DNA of 64,000 nucleotides from Eutrophocola sp964490145. GTDB lineage: Bacteria; Pseudomonadota; Gammaproteobacteria; Pseudomonadales; Pseudohongiellaceae. The stretch is from positions 15,820-79,819 of the forward strand of contig CAZBBS010000001.1 of assembly GCA_964490145.1 (NCBI GenBank). The letters are read 5' to 3'. This document shows, one piece after another, positions 37,011-45,664 of this stretch; the first letter of the stretch is position 1; every line of letters begins with the position of its first letter. The position numbers and the translations under genes were made by a program. Under the pieces are notes generated by a model. It was not told the origin of the DNA. It saw only the letters and a list, made by a program, of their open reading frames with translations, and ran no database searches.

Positions 37011-37982
37011 TTAATGCTGATAAGCCGCAACCTTGTCCCGGGATTCCTGGTACATGGCTTCAGGCAGAGCGATATAACCCACTTCACTGGCCAGGGCGCC
37101 GGCATTGTCTATATAGAAATCAACAAAAGCGCTGACTTCCGGACGTGCCAGGCTGGCCGTATTCAGATAAATGAAGATAGGGCGAGACAGCGGACTGTAG
37201 GTACCGTCGTTGATGGTTGTAGGCGTCGGCGCTACCGGACCATTACCACCATCAATGAGGACCACTTTCAGCTTGTCCTGGTTTTCCACGTAGTAGGCAA
37301 AACCAAAGAAGCCCATGGCAAACTGGTCACCGGCAATGCCCTGCACCAGCACATTATCATCTTCGCTGGCGGTGTAATCAGGACGGGATGCACCGGATTC
37401 ACCATTAACCGCCTCGGTGAAGTAATCAAATGTTCCGGAGTCAGTGCCCGGTCCATAAAGGCGCAGGGGCTCTGCAGGCCATTCGGGCCTGACATCATCC
37501 CAGCTATCGACCATGCTGCCTGGTTGCCAGATACGCTGTAATTCTTCCACGCTCAGGGAATCCACCCAGTCATTGGCAGGGTTGATCACCACTGACAAAC
37601 CATCAAAAGCCACCGGAATTTCCAGGAAGTCGATACCATTGGCTTCTGCAGTAGCCCTTTCGGAATCCTTGATCGGGCGTGAGGCATCATTGATATCGGT
37701 TTCCATGGCCAGGAATTTCTTGAATCCACCACCGGTGCCCGAAACACCCACCGGTACGCGTACCCGTGGAGCTACCGCCAGAAACTCCTCAGCCACCGCC
37801 TCACTGATCGGAAAAACGGTGCTGGAGCCGTCCAGGCTGACCTGGCCTGTCAACTGGTTGTCGTTTGCCTGGGCTGCATCAGCAGAGCCCTCATCCTGTG
37901 AGCAGGCACCCACCAGGATGGCCGTGCCCAGCAGGGCCAGCAATTTCAGATGTTTAACATTAGATAAGGAGGAAGTGTTCAT
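37011..37982 (-). CDS. pstS: Phosphate-binding lipoprotein PstS
   Basis: A 323-residue substrate-binding protein of the phosphate importer. The N-terminus is a lipoprotein signal with lipobox VGAC, so it is anchored rather than freely periplasmic. The phosphate-binding loop is DGSSTVFPISEAVAEEF and the second ligand region is SGTGGGFKKF; YGPGTDSGTFDYFTEAV is typical of the cluster-2 PstS found in marine bacteria. First gene of pstSCAB-phoU-imelysin. Confidence 0.93.
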   Translation of the reverse strand: MNTSSLSNVKHLKLLALLGTAILVGACSQDEGSADAAQANDNQLTGQVSLDGSSTVFPISEAVAEEFLAVAPRVRVPVGVSGTGGGFKKFLAMETDINDASRPIKDSERATAEANGIDFLEIPVAFDGLSVVINPANDWVDSLSVEELQRIWQPGSMVDSWDDVRPEWPAEPLRLYGPGTDSGTFDYFTEAVNGESGASRPDYTASEDDNVLVQGIAGDQFAMGFFGFAYYVENQDKLKVVLIDGGNGPVAPTPTTINDGTYSPLSRPIFIYLNTASLARPEVSAFVDFYIDNAGALASEVGYIALPEAMYQESRDKVAAYQH

Positions 37983-38291
37983 AGCCAGAGTTCCCGTAGA
38001 TTAGCCAATTTTGATGGCGGCAATTGTCACACTGCTCTGTTAAGGTTTCATAAAGATAGCGATTTCTTTCTGTAAATTTCTTAATGAAAAACGACTATTT
38101 CCCAGAGGCAGACAACAGAAATACTGCTCTTCCCCCCAACCTCTCCCTTTTCTGTTGTTCGGATTTATAAAAGCTTTATCCAGGCTTTACTTTAAATTTA
38201 AAAATTAACATCACCTTCACACAATCTTAATAATTCTCTGGAAGAATGCGCCGGTAAATTTTTCTCCCCCAGACGGTATGGAGTCTTCCCA
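37983..38291. promoter_or_regulatory. Divergent pstS/porin promoter region
   Basis: This 309-base AT-rich spacer separates two predicted Pho-regulon transcripts. I looked for PhoB boxes (two CTGTCAT-like heptamers with four-base spacers). The best candidates are weak: CTTTATG-aaac-CTTAACA on the minus strand (near 38023-38045) and CTTCACA-caat-CTTAATA on the plus strand (near 38214-38231). Both have the 11-base period but few consensus matches, so I do not claim them as proven sites. Confidence 0.35.
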
Positions 38292-39737
38292 ATGAGTCTC
38301 AAAAACACCCCTTTTAAATTGAAGCAGGCAGTGCTTGCTGCAGCGTTATTCGGCGCGTCAGCGACCGCTTATGCAGCAGATGAAGCCCTGCTGGATATAC
38401 TGCTCCAGAATGGTGCAATCACCCAGGAACAGTACGATACCCTGATCCAGAAAGAGTCGCTCAGCAGCTCTGATTTCGTTGCAGCCCCCGCTTCCGAAAA
38501 TGTGGCTGTCCAGGTCGTAGATCTGGATGAGCGAATTGCTGCCCAGGTTTCCCAGCAGCTTGAGGAAGCCATGCCTGTAACCACCAACCAGACCAGTAGC
38601 GGCTTTCGCTTTCAAACCCGTGACGGCGCCTGGCGTACCGACCTGCAGTGGCGCGCCCAGACCCGCTTTACCACCCCTTACCGCTCAGACCCGCGGAAAC
38701 TTTCCGACTTCAACTCGGGTACTCAAAACAACTTCGAAGCCCGTCGCCTGCGCATGAAAATCGGCGGCCGCGGCTTCCAGCCCTGGCTGAGCTACTACTT
38801 CGAAGTGGACCTGCAGCCCTCACGCGATGTTGATGACAGCAGCTCCTCTTCCAGCGCCCGCGTTATTGACTGGCGACTCGACATTGCCAAATGGGATTGG
38901 GGTGGTATTCGCGTAGGCCAGTGGAAAGTCGACCTGAACCGCGAGCGCGTGGACTCCTCCGGACGCCAGCAGTTTGTTGAGCGCTCCATCGCCAACCGCG
39001 TATTCACCATTGACCGACAGGTAGGCATCCAGGCCAGGGGCCACCTGTTCAAGGAAACCCCTGCTGATATGCGATTCTATGCAGGTGTATTCAACGGTGA
39101 AGGCCGCAGCGTGAACAATGCAGACAATAATCTGATGTACATGGGCAGGCTGCAGTGGAACTTCATGGGCCGTGACCTTGATTGGCGCCAGACTGACGTT
39201 GAATATACCGACAAACCGACAGGCAGCTTTGCAATTGCCGGGATGACAACCAAGAGCCCTTGCACGCGCTGGTCCTCCTCTGGTTGCGGCAACCTGGACG
39301 GTTTTGACAGCCCCGCAAATGCCAGCCCCGATCAATTCGATATCGAGCAGGTGGTTGAAGAGTTCGCCTTCAAGTACCGCGGATTCTCTGCCCAGCAGGA
39401 ATACCATCGTAAAGTCATCAAGGACAGCTCTGACAGCAGCAGGCATGTGCTGACCGGTGGTTACATCCAGGCTGGTTATTTCTTCCACCATATGTTCCCG
39501 AATGTTCCCGAGCAGCTGGAACTGGCGGCACGTTACGCTTTTGTGGATGAGCCCAGTTCTACTAACAGGGCGCTTGAAAACGAGCGACGTGAAGCCACTA
39601 TCGGTGCCAACTGGTTCATCAAAGGCCATAACAACAAGGTCACGGTTGATTTCTCCCACCTGACCCTGGACGACGCATTCTTTACACAGGAAGCCTCAGA
39701 TAATCGCTTCCGCGTACAGTGGGATGTGTCCTTCTAA
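38292..39737 (+). CDS. Porin O/P family outer-membrane channel (phosphate-selective type)
   Basis: A 481-residue outer-membrane beta-barrel with signal peptide to about residue 29 (TAYAAD). A short coiled segment, LLQNGAITQEQYDTLIQKES, follows, as in OprP/OprO-type porins (PF07396). The barrel part has typical alternating strands: RRLRMKIGGRGFQPWLSYYF, IDWRLDIAKWDWGGIRVGQ, and the last strand ends in phenylalanine (QWDVSF), the BAM recognition signal. Its position divergent from pstS and next to phoBR supports a phosphate or polyphosphate uptake role. Confidence 0.9.
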   Translation: MSLKNTPFKLKQAVLAAALFGASATAYAADEALLDILLQNGAITQEQYDTLIQKESLSSSDFVAAPASENVAVQVVDLDERIAAQVSQQLEEAMPVTTNQTSSGFRFQTRDGAWRTDLQWRAQTRFTTPYRSDPRKLSDFNSGTQNNFEARRLRMKIGGRGFQPWLSYYFEVDLQPSRDVDDSSSSSSARVIDWRLDIAKWDWGGIRVGQWKVDLNRERVDSSGRQQFVERSIANRVFTIDRQVGIQARGHLFKETPADMRFYAGVFNGEGRSVNNADNNLMYMGRLQWNFMGRDLDWRQTDVEYTDKPTGSFAIAGMTTKSPCTRWSSSGCGNLDGFDSPANASPDQFDIEQVVEEFAFKYRGFSAQQEYHRKVIKDSSDSSRHVLTGGYIQAGYFFHHMFPNVPEQLELAARYAFVDEPSSTNRALENERREATIGANWFIKGHNNKVTVDFSHLTLDDAFFTQEASDNRFRVQWDVSF

Positions 39738-39771
39738 TGGCATAAGCTGAAACTATCAGTTTGTCGAAAGC

Positions 39772-39808
39772 AAAAACGGGATCACATAATGTGATCCCGT
39801 TTTTTTAT
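39772..39808 (+). terminator. Terminator after the porin gene
   Basis: AAAACGGGATCACA-taa-TGTGATCCCGTTTT forms a long perfect stem followed by further T residues. It lies about 35 bases after the porin stop and 25 bases before the end of phoR, so it can end transcription from both sides. Confidence 0.92.
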
Positions 39809-39830
39809 GCCTTTATTTTTTCCTGTTTAT

Positions 39831-41627
39831 TTATGCCGGGCGAGGTGAGAGATTCTCCAACGGCAATTTCAGGGTAAAGGTGGAGCCACTTCCCAGCTGA
39901 CTTTCCACGCCAACCGAGCCGCCATGCTTTTCAGCAATATTCTTGACTATGGAAAGTCCGAGGCCGGTACCACCCAGGCTCTGGGAGCGGGCCTTGTCTA
40001 CACGATAAAAGCGCTCGAATACCCGCTGCTGATACTGCGGGCTGATACCGATGCCGGTATCCCGGACCTGCAGCTGGGCAATCCCATCATTGTTGACCAC
40101 TGACACAAATATGGAACCCTCTTCCGGCGTGTATTTAATGGCATTGTCGATGAGATTGTCGACGAGCTGACTCAGATTCTGCCTGTCCCCGAATATCTGA
40201 ATATCCTCTTCGGGCAACTCAATATTAAGCGCCTGATGCTTTTGTTCTGCATTGGCCACTGCGGCCTTGACTGCCCGACGCACCAGGTCGGTGAAGTTGA
40301 TACTGACAAATTCATCCTTGTTCTGGCTGTTTTCGAGCCTGGAAAGCGTCATCAGGTCACCGACCAGTTGTGACAGCCGCAGGCTCTGGGCATGCATACG
40401 CTCAACAAAATGCATCAGCGTTGGTTTGTCCACATCCTCATCACCAAGAATGGTTTCGGCAAGCCCGCGAATGGCAGTTATCGGGGTTTTCAGCTCATGC
40501 GAGGCATTGGCAACAAAGTCGGTCCTGACCCTGCCCAGGCTCTCCAGCTCACTAATGTCATGCAATACCAGGACAGCCCCTATTGGCTCGCCATTATCGT
40601 CACTCAGGGACGCCGCATAGATATCAACCACCTGTTGACCTGCTTTTTTATTCAGGCGCATCTGGGTTTTGATCACGGACTGTGTCCGTATGGCCTCATC
40701 CATGGCATTGATGATTTCCTGATTGCGAATTTCCTGCCACAGGGGTTTGCCAACACTTTGCTTTTCACTCAGGGACAGCAGGCGGGCTGCTGCCTCATTG
40801 ATGTGCAGGATATTCTGGTCCATATCCACATCGATTACCCCTTCTACCATACAGGTAAAGATCGTGGAAAGGCGGTTCCTGTCCGAGGTGATTTCTGTCA
40901 TTCCCCGAGCTGACGTTCTGGCCAGGCCATTGATTGCCTCGGCCAGCCGCTTGAATCCCAGGGAGTTGCCTTCGGGAATTCGGCGCGCAAAATTACCGCC
41001 GGCTATTTCCTCAGCGACCCTGGTCAGTTCTGCCACCTTACCTGCCTGGCGGGCCGCCAGGTAAAAAGCCAGCAGCAAAATGACAAAGGCCATGATGGCG
41101 GCATTTTGCAGTATGAACAATTGCGATGTCCGAATAGTCGTACGCAGGGAGGCTTCCGGTTTGGCCACCCTGACGAACCCGGTTAGCCCATCCCGGGCCC
41201 TTACCGGCTTGGCCAGGTAGGTAAAATTTTCCTCCAGCGTGTAGCTGTAGCGCTCTGCGCGACCTTCGCCGCTGAAATTGGCGGCCTGGATTTCCGGGCG
41301 CCGCAGATGGTTGTTCATGCTGTAAGGATCTTCATGGGAGTCCGCTAGCACAACACCATTGTTATCAATAATGGTGATCCTGAGGGCAGTATCCTCCGAT
41401 ACCGTGCCGACCATATCCCGGATGGCCGGATAATTCAGGTTCTGGATGAGTGGTGTGGAGGCCAGAACCAGCAGATCAGCTGTCACCCGCATCTCATCAT
41501 CCAGGGTCGATCGTATCTGGCTGGCGCTGCGCCCTATTAACGTGGCGGCAAAGAGAAAGGTGCCGATCAACGCCACTATCACGTACCCCAGAAGGGTGCG
41601 CCAAAAATATGGTGACTTGATCAGCAT
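39831..41627 (-). CDS. phoR: Phosphate-regulon sensor kinase PhoR
   Basis: A 598-residue histidine kinase. Two membrane segments (about 10-32 and 165-190) flank a periplasmic domain of about 130 residues, longer than in enteric PhoR. HAMP and PAS domains follow (MVEGVIDVDMDQNILHINEAA), then the HisKA box ASHELKTPITAIRGLAE with His377 as phospho-acceptor, and the ATPase motifs DNLIDNAIKYT, DTGIGISPQYQQRVFERFYRVD and GGTGLGLSIVKNIAEKHGG (in parts). It lies 71 bases after phoB. Confidence 0.93.
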   Translation of the reverse strand: MLIKSPYFWRTLLGYVIVALIGTFLFAATLIGRSASQIRSTLDDEMRVTADLLVLASTPLIQNLNYPAIRDMVGTVSEDTALRITIIDNNGVVLADSHEDPYSMNNHLRRPEIQAANFSGEGRAERYSYTLEENFTYLAKPVRARDGLTGFVRVAKPEASLRTTIRTSQLFILQNAAIMAFVILLLAFYLAARQAGKVAELTRVAEEIAGGNFARRIPEGNSLGFKRLAEAINGLARTSARGMTEITSDRNRLSTIFTCMVEGVIDVDMDQNILHINEAAARLLSLSEKQSVGKPLWQEIRNQEIINAMDEAIRTQSVIKTQMRLNKKAGQQVVDIYAASLSDDNGEPIGAVLVLHDISELESLGRVRTDFVANASHELKTPITAIRGLAETILGDEDVDKPTLMHFVERMHAQSLRLSQLVGDLMTLSRLENSQNKDEFVSINFTDLVRRAVKAAVANAEQKHQALNIELPEEDIQIFGDRQNLSQLVDNLIDNAIKYTPEEGSIFVSVVNNDGIAQLQVRDTGIGISPQYQQRVFERFYRVDKARSQSLGGTGLGLSIVKNIAEKHGGSVGVESQLGSGSTFTLKLPLENLSPRPA

Positions 41628-41698
41628 GGAATGCGGTGTCCTCCAACGGCCGGAAAAATTGGGGTTCGGCTACCGGGCTTGATTATAAGGCATGCCGG

Positions 41699-42394
41699 TC
41701 AGGAAATATCGCGAAGGCGGTAGCCAACACCCCGGATGGTTTCGATCAACGGAGGGTCGATATCCATTTTCTTGCGGATACCCCGAATATGAACATCAAT
41801 ATTCCGGTCCACCACGACCACATCATCACCCATGGCACGGCTCAACAACTGTTCTCGGGAAAAGACCCGTCCCGGATTGCTCGCAAGATAATGCAGGAGT
41901 CGAAATTCAGTGGCAGTCAGCCTGACCTCACGGCCATCTATTACTACTTCATATTTACTGGCATCAATCAGGAGATTACCCACTTTAACCTGATCCGTCA
42001 GGGGCTGGCTGTCGACCACATTACCCCGGCGCAGGACCGCCTTGACCCTGGCTACCAGCTCCTTTGGACTGAAAGGCTTGGTGATGTAATCATCGGCTCC
42101 CACCCCCAGTCCCAGGACGATATCGCTCTCCTCACCCTTGGCGGTAACCATGATGATGAGGGTATTCTGGGTGGCCGGATTTTTCTTGATGCTGCTGCAA
42201 ATCTCAATGCCATCCATACCGGGTAACATAAGATCCAGAAGTACCAGATCAGGCGTTTCCTTGTTGACCAGGGACATCCCCAGATTGCCGTTGGTGGCGG
42301 AAAATACCTCGTATCCTTCCCGCTTCAGGTTATACCCGAGGACTTCCAGGATATCCGGTTCATCTTCAATAACGACTATCTTTTTCTTGCTCAT
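41699..42394 (-). CDS. phoB: Phosphate-regulon response regulator PhoB
   Basis: A 231-residue OmpR/PhoB-type regulator. The receiver domain has the acidic pocket VIEDEPD, phosphoacceptor aspartate in LVLLDLMLPGMDG, and lysine in DYITKPFSPKELVAR. The winged helix follows from about residue 130, with RLTATEFRLLHYLASNPGRVFSREQLL (in parts) and DVHIRGIRKKMD. It pairs with the adjacent PhoR, and its own upstream region contains an 11-base direct repeat. Confidence 0.95.
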   Translation of the reverse strand: MSKKKIVVIEDEPDILEVLGYNLKREGYEVFSATNGNLGMSLVNKETPDLVLLDLMLPGMDGIEICSSIKKNPATQNTLIIMVTAKGEESDIVLGLGVGADDYITKPFSPKELVARVKAVLRRGNVVDSQPLTDQVKVGNLLIDASKYEVVIDGREVRLTATEFRLLHYLASNPGRVFSREQLLSRAMGDDVVVVDRNIDVHIRGIRKKMDIDPPLIETIRGVGYRLRDIS

Positions 42395-42490
42395 GGGCAG
42401 GTGAATTCCAGGGTTTCTACACGTTTACGATGGTCGCAAAGCGTAGCACCGATCCATTAAGATTCGGTAAAGACAATTCAAGGATATCAT

Positions 42491-42513
42491 TTAATTTAAC
42501 GTAAATTTAACGG
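42491..42513 (-). promoter_or_regulatory. Candidate PhoB box upstream of phoB
   Basis: On the minus strand, CCGTTAA-ATTT-ACGTTAA-ATTA forms two similar heptamers separated by an AT-rich four-base spacer, with the 11-base period of Pho boxes. Identity to CTGTCAT is only moderate. It lies about 100 bases before the phoB start, as expected for self-activation. Confidence 0.45.
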
Positions 42514-42627
42514 ACGATTAATTGTGAATGATTCTCAACAAGCCTTGCTATCACAGGCGGCAATCGTCCATAATTGAACGCTGTTTTCCATGGAACCCCC
42601 TGTTTTTAAAGATTTTTTAAACGCTGT

Positions 42628-43167
42628 ATGGCAACGAAAGAAAAAGACAATGCAACGGTCATTAAAGGTACCGGGAGCAAGAAGGCTCAATACGAGAGCC
42701 TGGTTGCCGAGTACTACAATGACATCTTTCGCTATGCCTACTGGCTCAGTAAAAGCCGGCAGGTGGCCGAGGATCTGGCACAGGAAACCTTTCTGAGGGC
42801 CTGGCGCGCACTCGACAGTCTTGAAAATCCGGCAGCAGCCAAGGCCTGGCTTTTCACTATTCTGCGGCGGGAAAACGCCCGTCTTTATGAAAAATACCGT
42901 CCGGAAACCGATGACCTGGATGATTACTCCCTGCCGGATAAGCAGAAGCATGAACCTGATGAAATGCTGGAACGGGACCTGCTGCATAAAGCCATGGCTG
43001 AACTGGAACCCGAATATCGCGAACCGCTAATCCTGCAGGTTATTGGCGGTTTCAGTGGCGAAGAGATCGCTACCATGCTGGATTTGAACAACAACACCGT
43101 CATGACCCGGCTGTTCCGGGCCAGGAACAAGCTCCGGGAGCAGCTGGAAGACCGGGACGAGGAGTGA
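42628..43167 (+). CDS. ECF-type RNA polymerase sigma factor
   Basis: A 179-residue sigma factor with region 2 (YESLVAEYYNDIFRYAYWLS, AEDLAQETFLRAWRALDSL) and region 4 (LEPEYREPLILQVIGGFSGEEIATML, NNNTVMTRLFRARNKL). The N-terminal 20 residues are extra. It is followed after 273 bases by a DUF3379 protein that looks like its membrane-bound anti-sigma-type partner. The regulon is unknown. The start codon could also lie a few codons downstream. Confidence 0.9.
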   Translation: MATKEKDNATVIKGTGSKKAQYESLVAEYYNDIFRYAYWLSKSRQVAEDLAQETFLRAWRALDSLENPAAAKAWLFTILRRENARLYEKYRPETDDLDDYSLPDKQKHEPDEMLERDLLHKAMAELEPEYREPLILQVIGGFSGEEIATMLDLNNNTVMTRLFRARNKLREQLEDRDEE

Positions 43168-43440
43168 TTGAACCGGGAATTTTTCCTGATCAGGATTTAA
43201 CTGAAATTTTTTTCTGCCGATTGTGTCTATGTCTGCCACGGTAATTGTCCGGGACGCTGCAAGGAAAGCCATAAAGCTTCAGGCATGACCATACTGGAGA
43301 TCGGCAGGGAAAGTTGACTTGCAGCAAAGCTGGAACTTAACCAAGAAGTAAATGAAGCAAATGCAAATAAAGAAACAAGATAGATAAGGAAAGAGAAAGT
43401 GTAGCTGGCTGACAAGTGGAGCTACCAGAGAGACCTGAAC

Positions 43441-44178
43441 ATGAACGATGAACTTTTTAATCAGCGGGCCCATGCCAACCCCCATGATGACTCGCCTGAT
43501 TTTCTGGACGCCATGACGGCAAGCCCCGGGCGTGAAGCCCTGGTCGCGGAATTACGCGCCTTTGACACCTCGCTCAAGGCCGGTCTGGAAACTGTTTCTG
43601 CGCCCGAAGGCCTGAAACAGACCCTGCTCGATATTCCAGAAGGAATCCTGCACCCGGATACTGCTGTGGCTGCTGCCAACGACAGTTTCTGGCGCCGCAA
43701 TATGCAATATGCTGCCGGTTTGATTGTGGCCATTGGTGTTCTCGCCCTTGTCCTGCAGAACGACACCAAACCCATGGAAACCATGGTATTTAGCCATATC
43801 TATTCCGAGCTGCCTTTTCTGGAGGACGACACCCCCATCACCCTGGAAGAAGCCAACCAGTTCATGAGTGATTATGTGGGCAAGGTGTTTGAGGATTCGG
43901 AAGAAATGGCCAATGTCACCATCAACTTTTCCAAGGACTGCTGGGTGGACTTTGATAAGGGTATACGGGGAGTTCATCTGGTCATGAAGGGCAATTCCGG
44001 ACCTTTAACGGTCATGGTCATTCCCAACACCCCTGTTGAACGGGAAACCTCAATTGCCGACGAGCGCTTCAACGGAGTCATCACACCAACACCTGGCGGC
44101 AACCTGGTCGTGGTTGGTGAGAAAGATGAAGCCGTTGAACAGTTCAGCACACTGCTGGCAGGCAATATCAACTGGTGA
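43441..44178 (+). CDS. DUF3379 protein, putative anti-sigma partner
   Basis: A 245-residue protein with a soluble N-terminal part (residues 1-90, with EALVAELRAFDTSLKAGL), one membrane segment (about 96-114, YAAGLIVAIGVLALVLQ) and an extracytoplasmic C-terminal domain of about 130 residues (VTINFSKDCWVDFDKGIRG, LTVMVIPNTPVE). DUF3379 genes commonly follow ECF sigma genes in Gammaproteobacteria, which suggests an anti-sigma factor sensing envelope state. No zinc-binding HxxxCxxC is visible. Confidence 0.78.
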   Translation: MNDELFNQRAHANPHDDSPDFLDAMTASPGREALVAELRAFDTSLKAGLETVSAPEGLKQTLLDIPEGILHPDTAVAAANDSFWRRNMQYAAGLIVAIGVLALVLQNDTKPMETMVFSHIYSELPFLEDDTPITLEEANQFMSDYVGKVFEDSEEMANVTINFSKDCWVDFDKGIRGVHLVMKGNSGPLTVMVIPNTPVERETSIADERFNGVITPTPGGNLVVVGEKDEAVEQFSTLLAGNINW

Positions 44179-44196
44179 TGTAAACCGGCCTGGCCG

Positions 44197-45627
44197 TTAA
44201 CGACGGGTTAACGGCGTCATCCCGTCCTGATCGGGCCCGGACTTTTTCTTGTCAGATTTTCTGGCAACTGAACCGGCAGGCTTTTGCTTCCATACCTGCT
44301 TCTCTTCCGGCTTTTCTGCATTACCCTTCCCTGATTCAGGCAGTTTATCTGCACTGGGCGAGCGGCGTTTGCCGATATTCTTCCGGTTTTTATGCCGCTG
44401 CTTTGCCTTGGCTTTCGCTTTTTCGGCCGGGTCGACCTTGGCTTTTGGCTTACCCTTGCGGACCGGTTTCTTCTTGCCGGTAGGCCCCTTGAAACGGGCA
44501 GGCAACTCGCTGACTTCACGCTGGGTGAATGTCACAGCAAGATAGCGGCTGATACTTTCCATCCTGTTCCATTCCTGCGGGGACACCAGTGAGATGGCCA
44601 CACCTGTGGCATCTGCGCGCCCGGTTCGACCAATGCGATGGACATATTCGTCCCCCGACCGGGCCAGGGCGTAATTGATAACCAGGGAAATTTCCGGCAC
44701 ATCCAGCCCACGGGCAGCCAGGTCTGTGGCAACCAGGACCTTGACTTTGCCGTCACGGTACAAATGCATAACCCGCTTTCGCTCATCCGGCAGCATTTCA
44801 CCGTGCAAACAGGCAGCTCGCTGACCCTGGCGGATTAAAAAGACGGCCAACTCCTCTGCATGTACCCGGGTGTTGGTGAAAACCAGGGCTTTGCCGTATT
44901 CCTCATTGGCCAGCAGCCAGTTACACAATTGCTGTTTATGTCCCGGATCATCAGCAAGAATGATTTCCTGCCGGATATTGCTGTGGGCACTGCGATGACT
45001 GTCAATACTGATTTTCTGAGGTGAGCGCTGGACTTCACGGGAAATATTGCCGATCCCCTGATGTTCCAGGGTGGCTGACAACAGCAGGGTTTGCCGCTTT
45101 GCGTTGCAACGCTCGACAATGGCCATGACATCATCCCTGAAGCCCATATCAAGAATTCTGTCGGCTTCATCCAGCACCAGGAATTCCAGATCATCCAGTT
45201 CCAGCGAACCCTTTTGCACATGCTCAAGCAGACGCCCGGGAGTACCTATGACCACTTCAGGATTTTTACGCAGCCTGGCCTGCTGCTCCTTGAACCCTTC
45301 GCCACCCACAATGACCAGGGAATCAATGTCGGTAAACCGGGACAGATCACGGCAATGCTTGTCCAGCTGCATGGCCAGTTCCCGGGTCGGACTGAGGACC
45401 AGGCAACGGGTTGCCGTTCTTGGTGCCGGCTTGGCAATCATCAGTTGCAGCAGGGGCAGCATGAACGCCGCACTTTTGCCGCTGCCGGTCCTGGCGCTGG
45501 CCTGGATGTCCTTGCCGGTCAGCACCGCAGGGATAACCTGCTCCTGAACGGGCGTTGGGGTTTTCAGGCCGAGTTTTTCCAGCCCCTTGAGCAACCCGTT
45601 ATCCAGATCGAACTCTGCGAATTTCAT
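44197..45627 (-). CDS. srmB: DEAD-box RNA helicase, SrmB-like
   Basis: About 476 residues from ATG 45627 (AGGA upstream); the longer frame overlaps trpEG and is rejected. Helicase motifs: FAEFDLDNGLLKGLEKLG Q-motif region, ARTGSGKS (Walker A), PTRELAMQ, GTPGR, LDEADRI, SATL, VATDLAARGLDVP and HRIGRTGRAD. The basic C-terminal tail contains KQRHKNRKNIGKRR, very like the end of E. coli SrmB, which assists 50S ribosome assembly. RhlE is the main alternative assignment. Confidence 0.75.
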   Translation of the reverse strand: MKFAEFDLDNGLLKGLEKLGLKTPTPVQEQVIPAVLTGKDIQASARTGSGKSAAFMLPLLQLMIAKPAPRTATRCLVLSPTRELAMQLDKHCRDLSRFTDIDSLVIVGGEGFKEQQARLRKNPEVVIGTPGRLLEHVQKGSLELDDLEFLVLDEADRILDMGFRDDVMAIVERCNAKRQTLLLSATLEHQGIGNISREVQRSPQKISIDSHRSAHSNIRQEIILADDPGHKQQLCNWLLANEEYGKALVFTNTRVHAEELAVFLIRQGQRAACLHGEMLPDERKRVMHLYRDGKVKVLVATDLAARGLDVPEISLVINYALARSGDEYVHRIGRTGRADATGVAISLVSPQEWNRMESISRYLAVTFTQREVSELPARFKGPTGKKKPVRKGKPKAKVDPAEKAKAKAKQRHKNRKNIGKRRSPSADKLPESGKGNAEKPEEKQVWKQKPAGSVARKSDKKKSGPDQDGMTPLTRR

Positions 45628-45664
45628 GATGTATCCTGATGTCGTTAATACTTTGCCGCCTGAC

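Noticed and set aside
37983..38291. Canonical Pho boxes between pstS and the porin
   Set aside because: Only weak 11-base-period candidates are present, not enough for a site call.
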